Assembly: GCF_014138265.1 (NCBI RefSeq)
Contig: NZ_JACGXL010000001.1
Location: forward strand, 1,270,171-1,334,170
Length of the DNA stretch: 64,000 nucleotides
Source of the DNA: Dokdonella fugitiva
Lineage (GTDB): Bacteria; Pseudomonadota; Gammaproteobacteria; Xanthomonadales; Rhodanobacteraceae
Direction of reading: 5' to 3'
Both the position numbers and the translations under genes were made by a program. Shown in pieces: positions 27,223 through 36,623 of the stretch. Under the pieces are notes generated by a model. It was not told where the DNA came from and searched no databases. It worked only from the letters and a program-made list of their open reading frames with translations. The number at the start of each line of letters is the position of its first letter. Position 1 is the stretch's first letter.

Positions 27223-27837
27223 TCACCCATCCAGTTGCATGACCGAACCGAAGAACAGTTCGAGCACGCGGTTGGCGACGCCGTCGTCGACCTGCAGCGG
27301 ATCGACGATGTGCGCGAACTTGATCGACTCGGCGAGCGAGCACAGGCCGATCGCGAGTTCGCGCGCCGGGATCGGCGGCGCTTCGCCGGTGAGTTCGCAG
27401 TAGCGCTCGACGAAGCCGGTGATGTGCGCGTAGTTCTCCTCGATGAGCTTGCTCAGGCGCGCGCGGAACGCAGCATGGCGCACCGCGTGCAGGCGCGCCT
27501 CCATCCATAGCAGGCAGTGGTCGCTGTTGCGGAACACCTGGCCGTAGAACATGCGCAGGCGACCGGCGAGATCGTCGATGTCGACGGTGCTGCGGAAGAC
27601 TTCGCGGAACGTCTCGAGCATCTCGCCGTGGTCGTCGCGCAAGAGCTCGATGAACAGGTCGTCCTTGCCCTCGAAGTTCGAGTAGAACGCGCCGCGCGTG
27701 TAGCCGGCCTCCTTCGCGATGTCCTCGACGCTCGTGCCGCCGAAGCCGTGCTTGGCGATGACTTTCGCCGCGGCAGCCAGCAGCGCCTGCCGTGTCTGCG
27801 CCTGACTTTCCTCTCGATTCAACCGTTTACGCGTCAT
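27223..27837 (-). CDS. TetR/AcrR-family repressor
   Basis: A 204-residue regulator. The N-terminal helix-turn-helix (about 14-60) reads QTRQALLAAAAKVIAKHGFGGTSVEDIAKEAGYTRGAFYSNFEGKDDLFIELL, a standard TetR signature with the Y-SNF-x-xK-DL end. The C-terminal half is helical and would bind an inducer. It is divergent from an RND efflux pair, with a palindrome-rich intergenic region between them, so the efflux genes are its probable targets. Confidence 0.94.
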   Translation of the reverse strand: MTRKRLNREESQAQTRQALLAAAAKVIAKHGFGGTSVEDIAKEAGYTRGAFYSNFEGKDDLFIELLRDDHGEMLETFREVFRSTVDIDDLAGRLRMFYGQVFRNSDHCLLWMEARLHAVRHAAFRARLSKLIEENYAHITGFVERYCELTGEAPPIPARELAIGLCSLAESIKFAHIVDPLQVDDGVANRVLELFFGSVMQLDG

Positions 27838-27868
27838 ACCCGCAGCATATCACGAGCCCATGAATCCG

Positions 27869-27920
27869 GATACGAAACGGTATTGAAATACAAATACGTA
27901 TTCCGATATGGTATCGTATC
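27869..27920 (+). promoter_or_regulatory. TetR operator and efflux promoter
   Basis: An AT-rich region between divergent tetR and efflux genes. Imperfect 16-bp arms at 27869-27884 and 27905-27920 (12 of 16 positions complementary, outer GATACGA/TCGTATC perfect) flank a 10-bp perfect palindrome AATACGTATT (27893-27902). A candidate promoter for the efflux operon overlaps it: -35 TTGAAA (27883-27888) and -10 TATGGT (27907-27912), 18 bp apart. A bound repressor would cover both hexamers. Confidence 0.65.
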
Positions 27921-27949
27921 TATACTCAACGGTACGCAAAAGGCTCGCC

Positions 27950-29077
27950 ATGAACGCCGTGCTCCCCACTCTGATCCGCAGCGCCGTCGTCGCGACGGCC
28001 GTTTTCTCCGCAGCCCTGCTCGCGGCCTGCAGCCGTTCGGGCGCGGAAACCGCGGCAGCTCCGGCGGTCCGTCCGGTCATCGCGCAAACCGTCGTCGCGG
28101 GCGGTCGCGACCGGATCGAGCGCTACAGCGGCGAGGTACACGCGCGCTACGAGGCGCCGATCGCCTTCCGCATCGACGGCAAGATCAGCCATCGCGCGGT
28201 CGGCATCGGCGATCGCGTAAAGGCCGGCCAGGTGCTCGCCACGCTCGACCCGAGCGACGCGACGATGAACGCCGCCGGCGCGCAGGCCGCGGTGACCGCC
28301 GCGACGAGTCAGCGCGACGTCGCGCGCCTGCAGCGCGACCGCATCGCCGCGTTGCGCGACCGAGCGCTCGTGAGCCAGGCGCAGCTCGACCAGGCCAACG
28401 ACACGCTCAAGGCGGCCGAAGCAGCGTTGCAGCAGGCGCGCCAGCAACTCGGCGTGCGCGAAAACCAGGTGCGCTACGCGACGCTCGCGGCCGAACACGA
28501 CGGCATCATCACGACCCAGGATGCGGAAGCCGGCCAGGTCGTCGCCGCCGGGCAGCGCGTGTTCGGCCTCGCCTGGTCGGACGAGCGCGAAGTGCACATC
28601 GCGGTACCCGAGAGCCGCGTCGGCGCGCTGCGCGACGCGGCCGCGCTCGACGTCACGCTGTGGGCGCAACCGGGCCGCCGTTACACCGGCACGCTGCGCG
28701 AGCTGTCGGCCGCGGCCGACCCGCAGAGCCGCACCTTCCTCGCCAAGGTCGCGATCGCCGACGCGGGCGCCGACGTGCAGCTGCAGATGAGCGCCGACGT
28801 CGCGGTGACTTCCAGCGGCAACGGCGCCGCGGTCGTGCTGCCCGCGAGTGCGCTGTTCCACCAGGACGCGCAGCCGGCCGTGTGGATCGTCGACGCGCAC
28901 GACCGCCTCGCGCTGCGCAAGGTCGAGGTCGCGCGCTACCTCGACGACGGCGTCGCGATCACCGCAGGCATCGCCGCCGGCGATCGCGTCGTCACGCGCG
29001 GCGTGCACACGCTGCACGAGGGCGACGCGGTGCGCATCGTCGAGCTGCCGTTCCAGCCGACGGTCGCCGAACGATGA
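27950..29077 (+). CDS. RND efflux periplasmic adaptor lipoprotein (membrane fusion protein)
   Basis: A 375-residue adaptor. The lipobox LLAAC places the lipidated Cys near residue 27, after a signal peptide. Domains in order: beta-barrel/lipoyl half (ARYEAPIAFRIDGKISHRAVGIGDRVKAGQVLATLDPSD), a coiled-coil hairpin (AAVTAATSQRDVARLQRDRIAALRDRALVSQAQLDQANDTLKAAEAALQQARQQL), the returning lipoyl half (AEHDGIITTQDAEAGQVVAAGQRVF) and a C-terminal barrel and membrane-proximal domain. It should join the inner-membrane pump to an outer-membrane channel, which is not encoded here. It overlaps the pump gene by 4 bp (ATGA). AAAGG precedes the chosen ATG; an in-frame ATG at 27908 is inside the operator. 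Confidence 0.93.
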   Translation: MNAVLPTLIRSAVVATAVFSAALLAACSRSGAETAAAPAVRPVIAQTVVAGGRDRIERYSGEVHARYEAPIAFRIDGKISHRAVGIGDRVKAGQVLATLDPSDATMNAAGAQAAVTAATSQRDVARLQRDRIAALRDRALVSQAQLDQANDTLKAAEAALQQARQQLGVRENQVRYATLAAEHDGIITTQDAEAGQVVAAGQRVFGLAWSDEREVHIAVPESRVGALRDAAALDVTLWAQPGRRYTGTLRELSAAADPQSRTFLAKVAIADAGADVQLQMSADVAVTSSGNGAAVVLPASALFHQDAQPAVWIVDAHDRLALRKVEVARYLDDGVAITAGIAAGDRVVTRGVHTLHEGDAVRIVELPFQPTVAER

Positions 29078-32000
29078 GCGGCTTCAACCTCTCCGCATGG
29101 GCGCTGCGCCAGCGCACGCTCGTCGTCTACCTCATGGCGGTCACCGTCCTGCTCGGGCTGTACGGCTACCTCCACCTCGGTCGTTCGGAAGATCCGCCGT
29201 TCACGTTCAAGGTCATGGTGATCCAGACCGCGTGGCCTGGCGCGACCGCGCGCCAGGTGCAGGAACAGGTGAGCGACCGCATCGCGCGCAAGCTGCAGGA
29301 GACGCCGAACGTCGACTTCGTCAACAGCTACTCGCGCCCGGGCGAATCGGTCGTGATGTTCTCGATCAAGGACTCGGCGCCGTCCACCGACGTGCCGGCG
29401 ACCTGGTACCAGGTGCGCAAGAAGATCGGCGACATCGCCGCACAGTTGCCGCAGGGCGTCCAGGGCCCGTTCTTCAACGACGAATTCGGCGACGTCTACA
29501 CCAACATCTACGCGCTCGAGGGCGACGGCTCCGGCCCGGCCGAGCTGCGCGACTACGCCGACACGATCCGCGCGGAGCTGCTGCGCGTGCCCGGCGTCGG
29601 CAAGGTCGACTACTTCGGCGACCAGGAGCAGCGCATCACGATCGAGATCGACAACGCGCGCCTCGCCACGCTCGGCATCACGCCCGCGCAGCTCGGCCAG
29701 GCGATCGCGGCGCAGAACGCCGTCGCGCCGGGCGGCTTCGTCGACACCGGTGTCGATCGCGTCTACGTGCGACCGAGCGGGCAGTTCGGCGACATCGACA
29801 GCCTGCGCGAGACCAGCCTGCGCATCAATGACAAGCTGTTCCGCCTCGGCGACCTCGCCCAGGTGCGTCGCGGCTACGTCGACCCGCCGGTCGAACAGGT
29901 GCGCCACGACGGCCGCCCCGCACTCGCGATCGGCGTGACGATGCAGGCCGGCGGCGACGTGGTCGAACTCGGCCGCGCGCTCGACGCGGCGACCGCGCGC
30001 ATCCGCGCCGGCCTGCCGGCCGGGCTCGCGCTGGCCGAATACAGCAGCATGCCCGATGCGGTCACGCATTCGCTCGACGACTTCCTCGAGGCGGTCGCGG
30101 AAGCGGTGCTGATCGTGCTGCTCGTGAGCCTCGCGAGCCTCGGCTTCCGCACCGGCATGGTCGTTGCGATCACGATCCCGTTCGTGCTCGCCGCGACGGC
30201 GCTGTGCATGTGGTGGTTCGGCATCGGCCTGCACAAGGTTTCGCTCGGCACGCTGATCCTCGCGCTCGGACTGCTCGTCGACGACGCGATCATCGCGATC
30301 GAGATGATGGCGGTGAAGCTCGAAGAAGGCTGGGACCGCACGCGCGCGGCGAGCTTCGCCTACACCAGCACCGCGTTCCCGATGCTCACGGGCACGCTCG
30401 TCACGGTCGCCGGCTTCCTGCCGATCGCGCTCGCCAAGTCGGGCACGGGCGAGTACACGCGTTCGATCTTCCAGGTCTCGGCGATCGCGCTGATCGCGTC
30501 GTGGATCGCCGCGGTGGTGGTGATCCCGGTGCTCGGCCACGCGATGCTGCCCGAGGCACACCACCCACCGAGCCGCTTCGCGACCTGGCTGCGCACGCGC
30601 GTGCTGCGCCGCCGTGCCGTCGAGTCGTCGCACGGCAGCGACCCGTACGATCGCGCGTTCTACCGCCGCTTCGGTGCGCTCATCGCCTGGTGCGTCGATC
30701 ATCGCTGGCGCGTGCTCGCGGCGACGCTCGTGCTGTGGCTCGTCTCGATCGGCGCGTTCGCGCTCGTGCCGCAGCAGTTCTTCCCGAGTTCCGACCGCAC
30801 CGAGTTGCTGATCGACCTGCGCCTCGGCGAAGGCGCGTCGATCGCGGCGACGCGCGCGGTGACCGAACGCATGGAGCATGAGCTCGCCGGCAACCGCGAC
30901 GTCGACCACTACGTCAGCTACGTCGGTGCCGGCGCGCCGCGATTCTACCTGCCGCTCGACCAGCAGTTGCCGCGCGCGAACTTCGCGCAGATCGTCGCGA
31001 CCGCACGCGACGTCGAGGCACGCAAGCGCCTCGCCGACGTCGTGCAACACGCGCTCGCCGAGCGCTTCCCCGACGTCAGCGGGCGCGTGAGCGCGCTCGA
31101 GAACGGGCCGCCGGTCGGTTTCCCGGTGCAGTTCCGCGTCTCCGGCGACGATATCGGCAAGGTGCGCGCGATCGCCGAGGACGTCGAGCGCGTGATGCGC
31201 GCCGACCCCGGCACCGCCAACGTGCAATTCGACTGGGACGAACCGTCGACGCGCTCGATCCGCCTCGAGATCGACCAGGACAAGGCGCGCGTGCTCGGCC
31301 TCACCTCGCAGGACGTCGCCGCCGCGGTCGACCTCGCGCTGAGCGGCCAGGCGGTGACGCAATACCGTGAACGCGACAAGCTCATCGAAATCGACCTGCG
31401 CTGGCCGCAGGCGCAGCGCGTCGATGCCGAACGCCTCGGCGACCTCGCGATCGCCACGCCCGCCGGGCCGCCGGTGCCGCTGACCCAGCTCGCGCGCATC
31501 GACTACCGCATGGATTACGGCGTGATCTGGGAACGCGACCGCCAGCCGACGATCACCGTGCGCTCGGACACCGCGCCGGGCCGCCTCGGCATCGACGTCA
31601 CCCACAGCGTCGACGCTAAACTCGGCGGACTGCGCGCGAAGCTGCCGATCGGCTATCGCGTCGAGGTCGGCGGCTCGGTCGAAAACAGCGCCAAGGCACA
31701 GGCGTCGATCAACGCACAGATGCCGGTCATGCTGCTCGCCGTGCTGACCCTGCTCATGCTGCAGCTGCGCAGCTTCTCGCGCACGCTGATGGTCGTGCTC
31801 ACCGCGCCGCTCGGCCTGATCGGCGTGGTCGGTTCGCTGCTGCTGTTCGGCCAACCGTTCGGCTTCGTGGCGATGCTCGGCACGATCGCGATGTTCGGCA
31901 TCATCATGCGCAACTCGGTGATCCTCATCGACCAGATCGAGCAGGACATCGGCGAAGGTCATTCCGCCTACGAGGCGATCCAGCGCGCGGTCGTGCGCCG

Positions 32001-32184
32001 CTTCCGGCCGATCACCCTGACGGCCGCAGCGGCCGTGCTCGCGCTGATCCCGTTGCTGCGCAGCAACTTCTTCGGGCCGATGGCGACCGCGCTCATGGGC
32101 GGCATCACGGTCGCGACCGTGCTGACCCTGCTCTACCTGCCCGCGCTCTACGCGATCTGGTTCCGCGTGCGGCGGCCGGCGTGA
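29074..32184 (+). CDS. RND efflux transporter permease (AcrB/hydrophobe exporter family)
   Basis: A 1036-residue proton-driven pump. The N-terminus LSAWALRQRTLVVYLMAVTVLLGLYGYLHLGRSEDPPFTFKVM is the typical first helix and the porter start. The transmembrane core carries the proton-relay region GLLVDDAIIAIEMMAVKLEEG (paired aspartates) and a second bundle ending RPITLTAAAAVLALIPLLRSNFFGPMATALMGGITVATVLTLLYLPALYAIWF. Two large periplasmic loops follow helices 1 and 7. Translationally coupled to the adaptor gene. Substrates are unknown; the control by a TetR protein suggests a xenobiotic or metabolite inducer. Confidence 0.95.
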   Translation: MSGFNLSAWALRQRTLVVYLMAVTVLLGLYGYLHLGRSEDPPFTFKVMVIQTAWPGATARQVQEQVSDRIARKLQETPNVDFVNSYSRPGESVVMFSIKDSAPSTDVPATWYQVRKKIGDIAAQLPQGVQGPFFNDEFGDVYTNIYALEGDGSGPAELRDYADTIRAELLRVPGVGKVDYFGDQEQRITIEIDNARLATLGITPAQLGQAIAAQNAVAPGGFVDTGVDRVYVRPSGQFGDIDSLRETSLRINDKLFRLGDLAQVRRGYVDPPVEQVRHDGRPALAIGVTMQAGGDVVELGRALDAATARIRAGLPAGLALAEYSSMPDAVTHSLDDFLEAVAEAVLIVLLVSLASLGFRTGMVVAITIPFVLAATALCMWWFGIGLHKVSLGTLILALGLLVDDAIIAIEMMAVKLEEGWDRTRAASFAYTSTAFPMLTGTLVTVAGFLPIALAKSGTGEYTRSIFQVSAIALIASWIAAVVVIPVLGHAMLPEAHHPPSRFATWLRTRVLRRRAVESSHGSDPYDRAFYRRFGALIAWCVDHRWRVLAATLVLWLVSIGAFALVPQQFFPSSDRTELLIDLRLGEGASIAATRAVTERMEHELAGNRDVDHYVSYVGAGAPRFYLPLDQQLPRANFAQIVATARDVEARKRLADVVQHALAERFPDVSGRVSALENGPPVGFPVQFRVSGDDIGKVRAIAEDVERVMRADPGTANVQFDWDEPSTRSIRLEIDQDKARVLGLTSQDVAAAVDLALSGQAVTQYRERDKLIEIDLRWPQAQRVDAERLGDLAIATPAGPPVPLTQLARIDYRMDYGVIWERDRQPTITVRSDTAPGRLGIDVTHSVDAKLGGLRAKLPIGYRVEVGGSVENSAKAQASINAQMPVMLLAVLTLLMLQLRSFSRTLMVVLTAPLGLIGVVGSLLLFGQPFGFVAMLGTIAMFGIIMRNSVILIDQIEQDIGEGHSAYEAIQRAVVRRFRPITLTAAAAVLALIPLLRSNFFGPMATALMGGITVATVLTLLYLPALYAIWFRVRRPA

Positions 32185-32221
32185 GCAGGGATCGCGCGGC
32201 CGCCAACGAACCCGGGGTGCC

Positions 32222-32242
32222 CCGGGGCCGCTCCGGCCCCGG
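32222..32242 (+). terminator. GC hairpin downstream of the RND permease
   Basis: CCGGGGCC-GCTCC-GGCCCCGG, perfect 8-bp arms, 38 bp after the permease stop. No T-run. Upstream CCCGGGG can form an alternative pairing. Confidence 0.45.
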
Positions 32243-32353
32243 ATGTGCGTAAACCATTGTAAAGTGCGCGCCGCGAACCGCAGTGACCTTCGACACTAGG
32301 CCACCCCGCGGTGCCGCCCTAGGCTCACCGCCCACCCCGTACCGGAGCGACGC

Positions 32354-34378
32354 ATGCCTGCATGCAGGACCCGCGTGCTGGCCGCCGCCCTTTCGCTGGG
32401 GCTGGTCGCCGGCGCGCACGCGCACACCAACGAGCGCGGCCTCGACGCGCAGAACGTCGACGCGGCGACGCCCGCGTGCGACGACTTCTTCCAGCACGCG
32501 AACGGCGGCTGGCTCGCATCGAACCCGATTCCCGCCGAATACAGCCAGTGGAGCCTCGACGACGAGCTGCGCGAGCGCAACCTCGCGCTGCTGCGCGGCG
32601 TGCTCGAAGACGCGGCCGCGCATCCCGGCGCCGCCGGCAGCACGACGCAGAAGGTCGGCGACTTCTACGCCTCGGCGATGGACGAAGCCGCGGCGGAGAA
32701 GGCGGGCTACACGCCGATCAAGGCCGACCTCGAGCGCATCGCCGCGCTGAAGAACGGCGCCGACGTCGCCGCACTCGTGCGCGGCTGGCACGCGCAGGGC
32801 ATCCCGGTGCTGTTCGACTTCGGTCCGCAATCCGACATGAAGGACGCGACCCGCGAGATCGGCTACGCGATCCAGGGTGGCCTCGGCCTGCCCGACCGCG
32901 ACTACTACACGCGCACCGACGCGAAGTCGAAGGAACTGCTCGGCAAGTACCGCGTGCACGTCGCGCGCATGCTCGCGCTGGTCGGCGACGCGAACGCGGA
33001 GCAGGAAGCCGGCTGGATCGTCGACCTCGAGACGACGCTCGCGCGCGCCTCGCTCGATCGCGTCGCGATGCGCGACCCGCAGAGCTACTACCGCATCGCC
33101 ACGCTCGCGCAGGCCGACGCGCAGACGCCGCACTTCTCCTGGACCGCGTTCTACAAGGAACTCGGCCGCGCCGACGTCACGCGCTTTTCGCTGCCGCATC
33201 CGAAGTTCTTCGCGGCGATGGACGGTGCGCTCGCAAAGGCGCCGCTGTCGCACTGGCAGGCCTATCTGCGCTGGCACCTCGTCGACTTCGCCGCGCCGTC
33301 GCTGAGCAAGGCTTTCGTCGAAGCCGACTTCGACTTCCACGGCCGCACCCTGCGCGGCACGCAGGAACTCAAGCCGCGCTGGAAGCGTGCGATCGACGCG
33401 ACCAACGACGCGCTCGGCTTCGCCGTCGGCGAGGCCTACGTCGCCAAGGTGTTCCCGCCGGAAGCGAAGCAGCGTGCGCAGACGCTCGTGAAGAACCTGT
33501 CCGTCGCGTTGCGCGCACGCATCGCGAAGCTCGACTGGATGGGCGAGGAGACCAAGAAGGCCGCCTACGCCAAGCTCGACACGCTCGTACCGAAGGTCGG
33601 CTATCCCGACACCTGGCGCGACTACTCCGCGCTGGCGGTCCAGCGCGGCGATCATTTCGCCAACGTGCGCGCGGCCGCCGCATTCGAGGCGAAGCGCCTC
33701 GCCGCGAAGATCGACAAGCCGGTCGACCGCAGCGAATGGGGCATGCTGCCGCAGACGGTCAACGCGTACTACGACCCGCAGCAGAACGAGATCGTGTTCC
33801 CGGCCGCGCAGCTGCTGCCGCCGTACTTCGACGCGCAGATGGACGACGCGGTGAACTACGGCGGCATCGGCTCGGTCATCGGCCACGAGATGCTGCACGG
33901 CTACGACGACGAAGGCAGCCAATTCGACGCCCAGGGCAACCTGCGCGACTGGTGGACGAAGCAGGACCGCGAGCGCTTCGTCGCGCGCACCGGCAAGCTC
34001 GTCGAGCAGTTCGCCGCCTACGTTCCGATCGACGACCTGCACGTCAACGGCAAGCTCACGCTCGGCGAGAACATCGCCGACCTCGGCGGCCTCGAGGTCG
34101 CCTGGGACGCGTGGAAGCTCACCGACGACGGCAAGGCGGACGCGACGCGCGACGGCCAGTCCGGTGCGCAGCGCTTCTTCCTCGCGTTCGCGCAGGCGTG
34201 GCGCACGCAACAGCGCCCCGAAGCGCTGCGCCTGCAGGTGCAGTCGAACGAACACGCGCCGGCCAAGTACCGCACCAACGGGCCGGTCAGCAATATGGCC
34301 TCGTTCGCGCAAGCGTTCGCGTGCAAGGCCGGCAATCCGATGGTTCGCGACGCCGCGCACCGCGTCGACATCTGGTGA
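32354..34378 (+). CDS. M13-family metallopeptidase (neprilysin/PepO-like), first of a tandem pair
   Basis: A 674-residue secreted zinc endopeptidase. Signal peptide about 1-23 (LVAGAHA). The opening motif ACDDFFQHANGGWLASNPIPAEYSQWS is the M13 N-terminus. The zinc site is HEMLH (His511, Glu512, His515) and the third ligand is in GENIADLGGLEVAW (Glu572). NAYYDPQQNEIVFPAAQLLPPYF matches the substrate-binding NAYY element. Length is normal for the family. It degrades small and medium peptides, probably in the periplasm. A close paralogue follows 51 bp downstream. Confidence 0.95.
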   Translation: MPACRTRVLAAALSLGLVAGAHAHTNERGLDAQNVDAATPACDDFFQHANGGWLASNPIPAEYSQWSLDDELRERNLALLRGVLEDAAAHPGAAGSTTQKVGDFYASAMDEAAAEKAGYTPIKADLERIAALKNGADVAALVRGWHAQGIPVLFDFGPQSDMKDATREIGYAIQGGLGLPDRDYYTRTDAKSKELLGKYRVHVARMLALVGDANAEQEAGWIVDLETTLARASLDRVAMRDPQSYYRIATLAQADAQTPHFSWTAFYKELGRADVTRFSLPHPKFFAAMDGALAKAPLSHWQAYLRWHLVDFAAPSLSKAFVEADFDFHGRTLRGTQELKPRWKRAIDATNDALGFAVGEAYVAKVFPPEAKQRAQTLVKNLSVALRARIAKLDWMGEETKKAAYAKLDTLVPKVGYPDTWRDYSALAVQRGDHFANVRAAAAFEAKRLAAKIDKPVDRSEWGMLPQTVNAYYDPQQNEIVFPAAQLLPPYFDAQMDDAVNYGGIGSVIGHEMLHGYDDEGSQFDAQGNLRDWWTKQDRERFVARTGKLVEQFAAYVPIDDLHVNGKLTLGENIADLGGLEVAWDAWKLTDDGKADATRDGQSGAQRFFLAFAQAWRTQQRPEALRLQVQSNEHAPAKYRTNGPVSNMASFAQAFACKAGNPMVRDAAHRVDIW

Positions 34379-34429
34379 ACACACGCCGCGGCCGGCGCCG
34401 CGGTGACGAATGTCCTTGGAGAACGAAAC

Positions 34430-36469
34430 ATGCACAAGCTGCCGAACAGAACCCTCGCGACGGCGATCTTCGCCGCGCTGTCGACCACCGCGATCGCCGC
34501 ATCGACGACGCCCGCGTTCGACGTCAATGAACTCGACGCGAAGATCGCCCCGTGCGCGGACTTCAACGGCTTCGTCAACGCGAAGTGGGTCGCGGCGAAC
34601 CCGATCCCGGCCGACCGCACGCGCTGGGGCGCGTTCGACCAGCTGCGCGAGCACAGCCTGCAGACGCAGCGCGGCATCGTCGAAGCGGCCGCGCTCGGCG
34701 CGAACAAGGCCGCCGCCGGCTCGATCCAGCAGAAGATCGGCTGGTTCTACCGCTCCGGCATGGCCGACGGCGCGATCGAGAAGGCCGGCCTCGCGCCGGT
34801 CAAGCCCGAGATCGCCAAGATCGACGCGCTGAAGACGCCGGCCGACATCGCCGCGTACATCAACGACGCCTCGTCGCGCGGCCAGAACGGCCTGTTCCAG
34901 ATCTACACGTCGCCGGACTTCAAGAATTCGAAGATGCAGATCGCCTACGTCGCGCAAGGCGGCATCGGCCTGCCGACCTCGGAGTACTACTCCAAGCCCG
35001 ACTACGCGGAACTGCGCACCGCCTACCAGGCGCACGTCGCCAAGGTGCTCGAACTCGCCGGCGACAAGGCGGATTCGGCGAAGAAGTCGGCCGAGCAGGT
35101 GCTCGCGTTCGAGACGCGCCTGGCCAAGGCCTCGCTGGTGCCGGTCGAGCTGCGCAAGCCGGAGAACCAGTACCATTTCGTCACGCTCGCCGATGCCGAC
35201 AAGGCGAACCCGAATTTCTCGTGGACGAAGTTCTTCGCCGCGCAGCACGCCGACATCCAGGGCGGCTTCTCGCTGTCGCAGCCGGGCTTCTTCGCCGAAG
35301 TCGACAAGATGGTCGTCGACGTGCCGGCCGACGAGTGGCGCACCTACCTGCGCTTCCACGCGATCGACTCCGCCTCGCCGTACCTGTCCAAGCCGTTCGC
35401 GGAAGAGAACTTCACGTTCTACAACAAGACGCTGAATGGCCAGAAGGAGCAGGAGCCGCGCTGGAAGCGCGTGCTGTCGACGGTCAATGAATCGATGGGC
35501 ATGGCGCTCGGCCAGCTCTACGTCGACAAGACGTTCCCGCCGGAATCGAAGAAGCGCGCGCTCGAACTCGTCAACAACGTGAGCGCCGCGCTGAAGGCGC
35601 GCATCGAGAAGCTCGACTGGATGAGCGACGCGACCAAGCAGAAGGCGATCGAGAAGTGGTCGACCTTCCTGCCGAAGATCGGCTATCCGGACAAGTGGCG
35701 CGAATGGTCCGGCCTCGAGGTGAAGTCGGACGACTACTACGCGAACGTGCTCGCCGCGAGCAAGTTCAACTACGACTACGAGATGGCCAAGGCCGGCAAG
35801 CCGACCGACCGCCTCGAGTGGGGCATGACGCCGCAGACGGTCAACGCGTACTACAACCCGACCGACAACACGATCAACTTCCCGGCCGCGATCCTGCAGC
35901 CGCCGTTCTTCGACGCCAACGCCGACGACGCGATCAACTACGGCGGCATCGGCGCGGTGATCGGCCATGAAGCGACGCACGGCTACGACGACGAAGGCAG
36001 CCAGTTCGACGCGCAAGGCAACAACGCCAACTGGTGGACGAAGGAAGACCGCGAGAAGTTCGACGCGCGCACCGCCAAGCTCGTCGCGCAGTTCAACGCG
36101 TACGAGCCGCTGCCGGGCAAGCACGTCAACGGCCAGCTCACGCTTGGCGAGAACATCGCCGACCTCGGCGGCCTCAACGTTGCCTACGACGCGCTGCAGA
36201 TGGCGCTCAAGCAGAACCCGGCCGAGGCGGCGAAGAAGATCGACGGCTACACGCCGGACCAGCGCTTCTTCCTCAACTTCGCGCGCGTCTGGCGCGGCAG
36301 CATCCTGCCCAAGCGCCAGGAAGTGCTGCTCAACGCCGACCCGCACGCGCCGGCGAAATACCGCGCGATCGGCGCGCCGTCGAACATGCCCGCGTTCGCG
36401 CAGGCGTATTCGTGCAAGGCCGGCGACGCGATGGTGCGTGGCGCGGACACGCAGGTGAAGATCTGGTAA
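34430..36469 (+). CDS. M13-family metallopeptidase, second of a tandem pair
   Basis: A 679-residue paralogue of the preceding gene. Signal peptide about 1-23 (AALSTTAIAAS). ACADFNGFVNAKWVAANPIPADRTRWG matches the family start. Zinc site HEATH (His513, Glu514, His517) and GENIADLGGLNVAY (Glu574); NAYYNPTDNTINFPAAILQPPFF is the substrate-binding element. The C-terminus VKIW resembles the VDIW of the first copy, both close to the family's usual end. GGAG lies about 10 bp before the ATG at 34430. The pair is probably an ancient duplication with separated specificities. Confidence 0.95.
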   Translation: MHKLPNRTLATAIFAALSTTAIAASTTPAFDVNELDAKIAPCADFNGFVNAKWVAANPIPADRTRWGAFDQLREHSLQTQRGIVEAAALGANKAAAGSIQQKIGWFYRSGMADGAIEKAGLAPVKPEIAKIDALKTPADIAAYINDASSRGQNGLFQIYTSPDFKNSKMQIAYVAQGGIGLPTSEYYSKPDYAELRTAYQAHVAKVLELAGDKADSAKKSAEQVLAFETRLAKASLVPVELRKPENQYHFVTLADADKANPNFSWTKFFAAQHADIQGGFSLSQPGFFAEVDKMVVDVPADEWRTYLRFHAIDSASPYLSKPFAEENFTFYNKTLNGQKEQEPRWKRVLSTVNESMGMALGQLYVDKTFPPESKKRALELVNNVSAALKARIEKLDWMSDATKQKAIEKWSTFLPKIGYPDKWREWSGLEVKSDDYYANVLAASKFNYDYEMAKAGKPTDRLEWGMTPQTVNAYYNPTDNTINFPAAILQPPFFDANADDAINYGGIGAVIGHEATHGYDDEGSQFDAQGNNANWWTKEDREKFDARTAKLVAQFNAYEPLPGKHVNGQLTLGENIADLGGLNVAYDALQMALKQNPAEAAKKIDGYTPDQRFFLNFARVWRGSILPKRQEVLLNADPHAPAKYRAIGAPSNMPAFAQAYSCKAGDAMVRGADTQVKIW

Positions 36470-36552
36470 GGGTTTTCTTTTGCGATCGTCCATGATCGCT
36501 GCCTGACGAAGCGGCGCGACGATAGTCGCGCCCGGGCCGAGTGGGGACCAGA

Positions 36553-36570
36553 GCGGCCATCCATGGCCGC
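36553..36570. repeat. Palindromic hairpin
   Basis: GCGGCCAT-CC-ATGGCCGC, 8-bp perfect arms with a 2-base loop, flanked by GTGGG and CCCAC that can lengthen the stem. It resembles the CGGCAT-CC-ATGCCG hairpin at 48491-48504 in size and loop. Confidence 0.55.
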
Positions 36571-36623
36571 ACTTCCCACGAACAGCTGCTTCGTTGCGGC
36601 TCGTCGAGGCCTCCCGGGAAAGC

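Noticed and set aside
27908-27949. Upstream ATG giving a longer efflux adaptor
   Set aside because: It lies inside the operator and promoter. The ATG at 27950 starts the lipoprotein signal and follows AAAGG.
32105-36493. 1462-codon minus-strand open frame opposite both M13 peptidase genes
   Set aside because: The plus strand has two proteases with full zinc sites and signal peptides. The opposite frame has no motif and only mirrors their codon bias.
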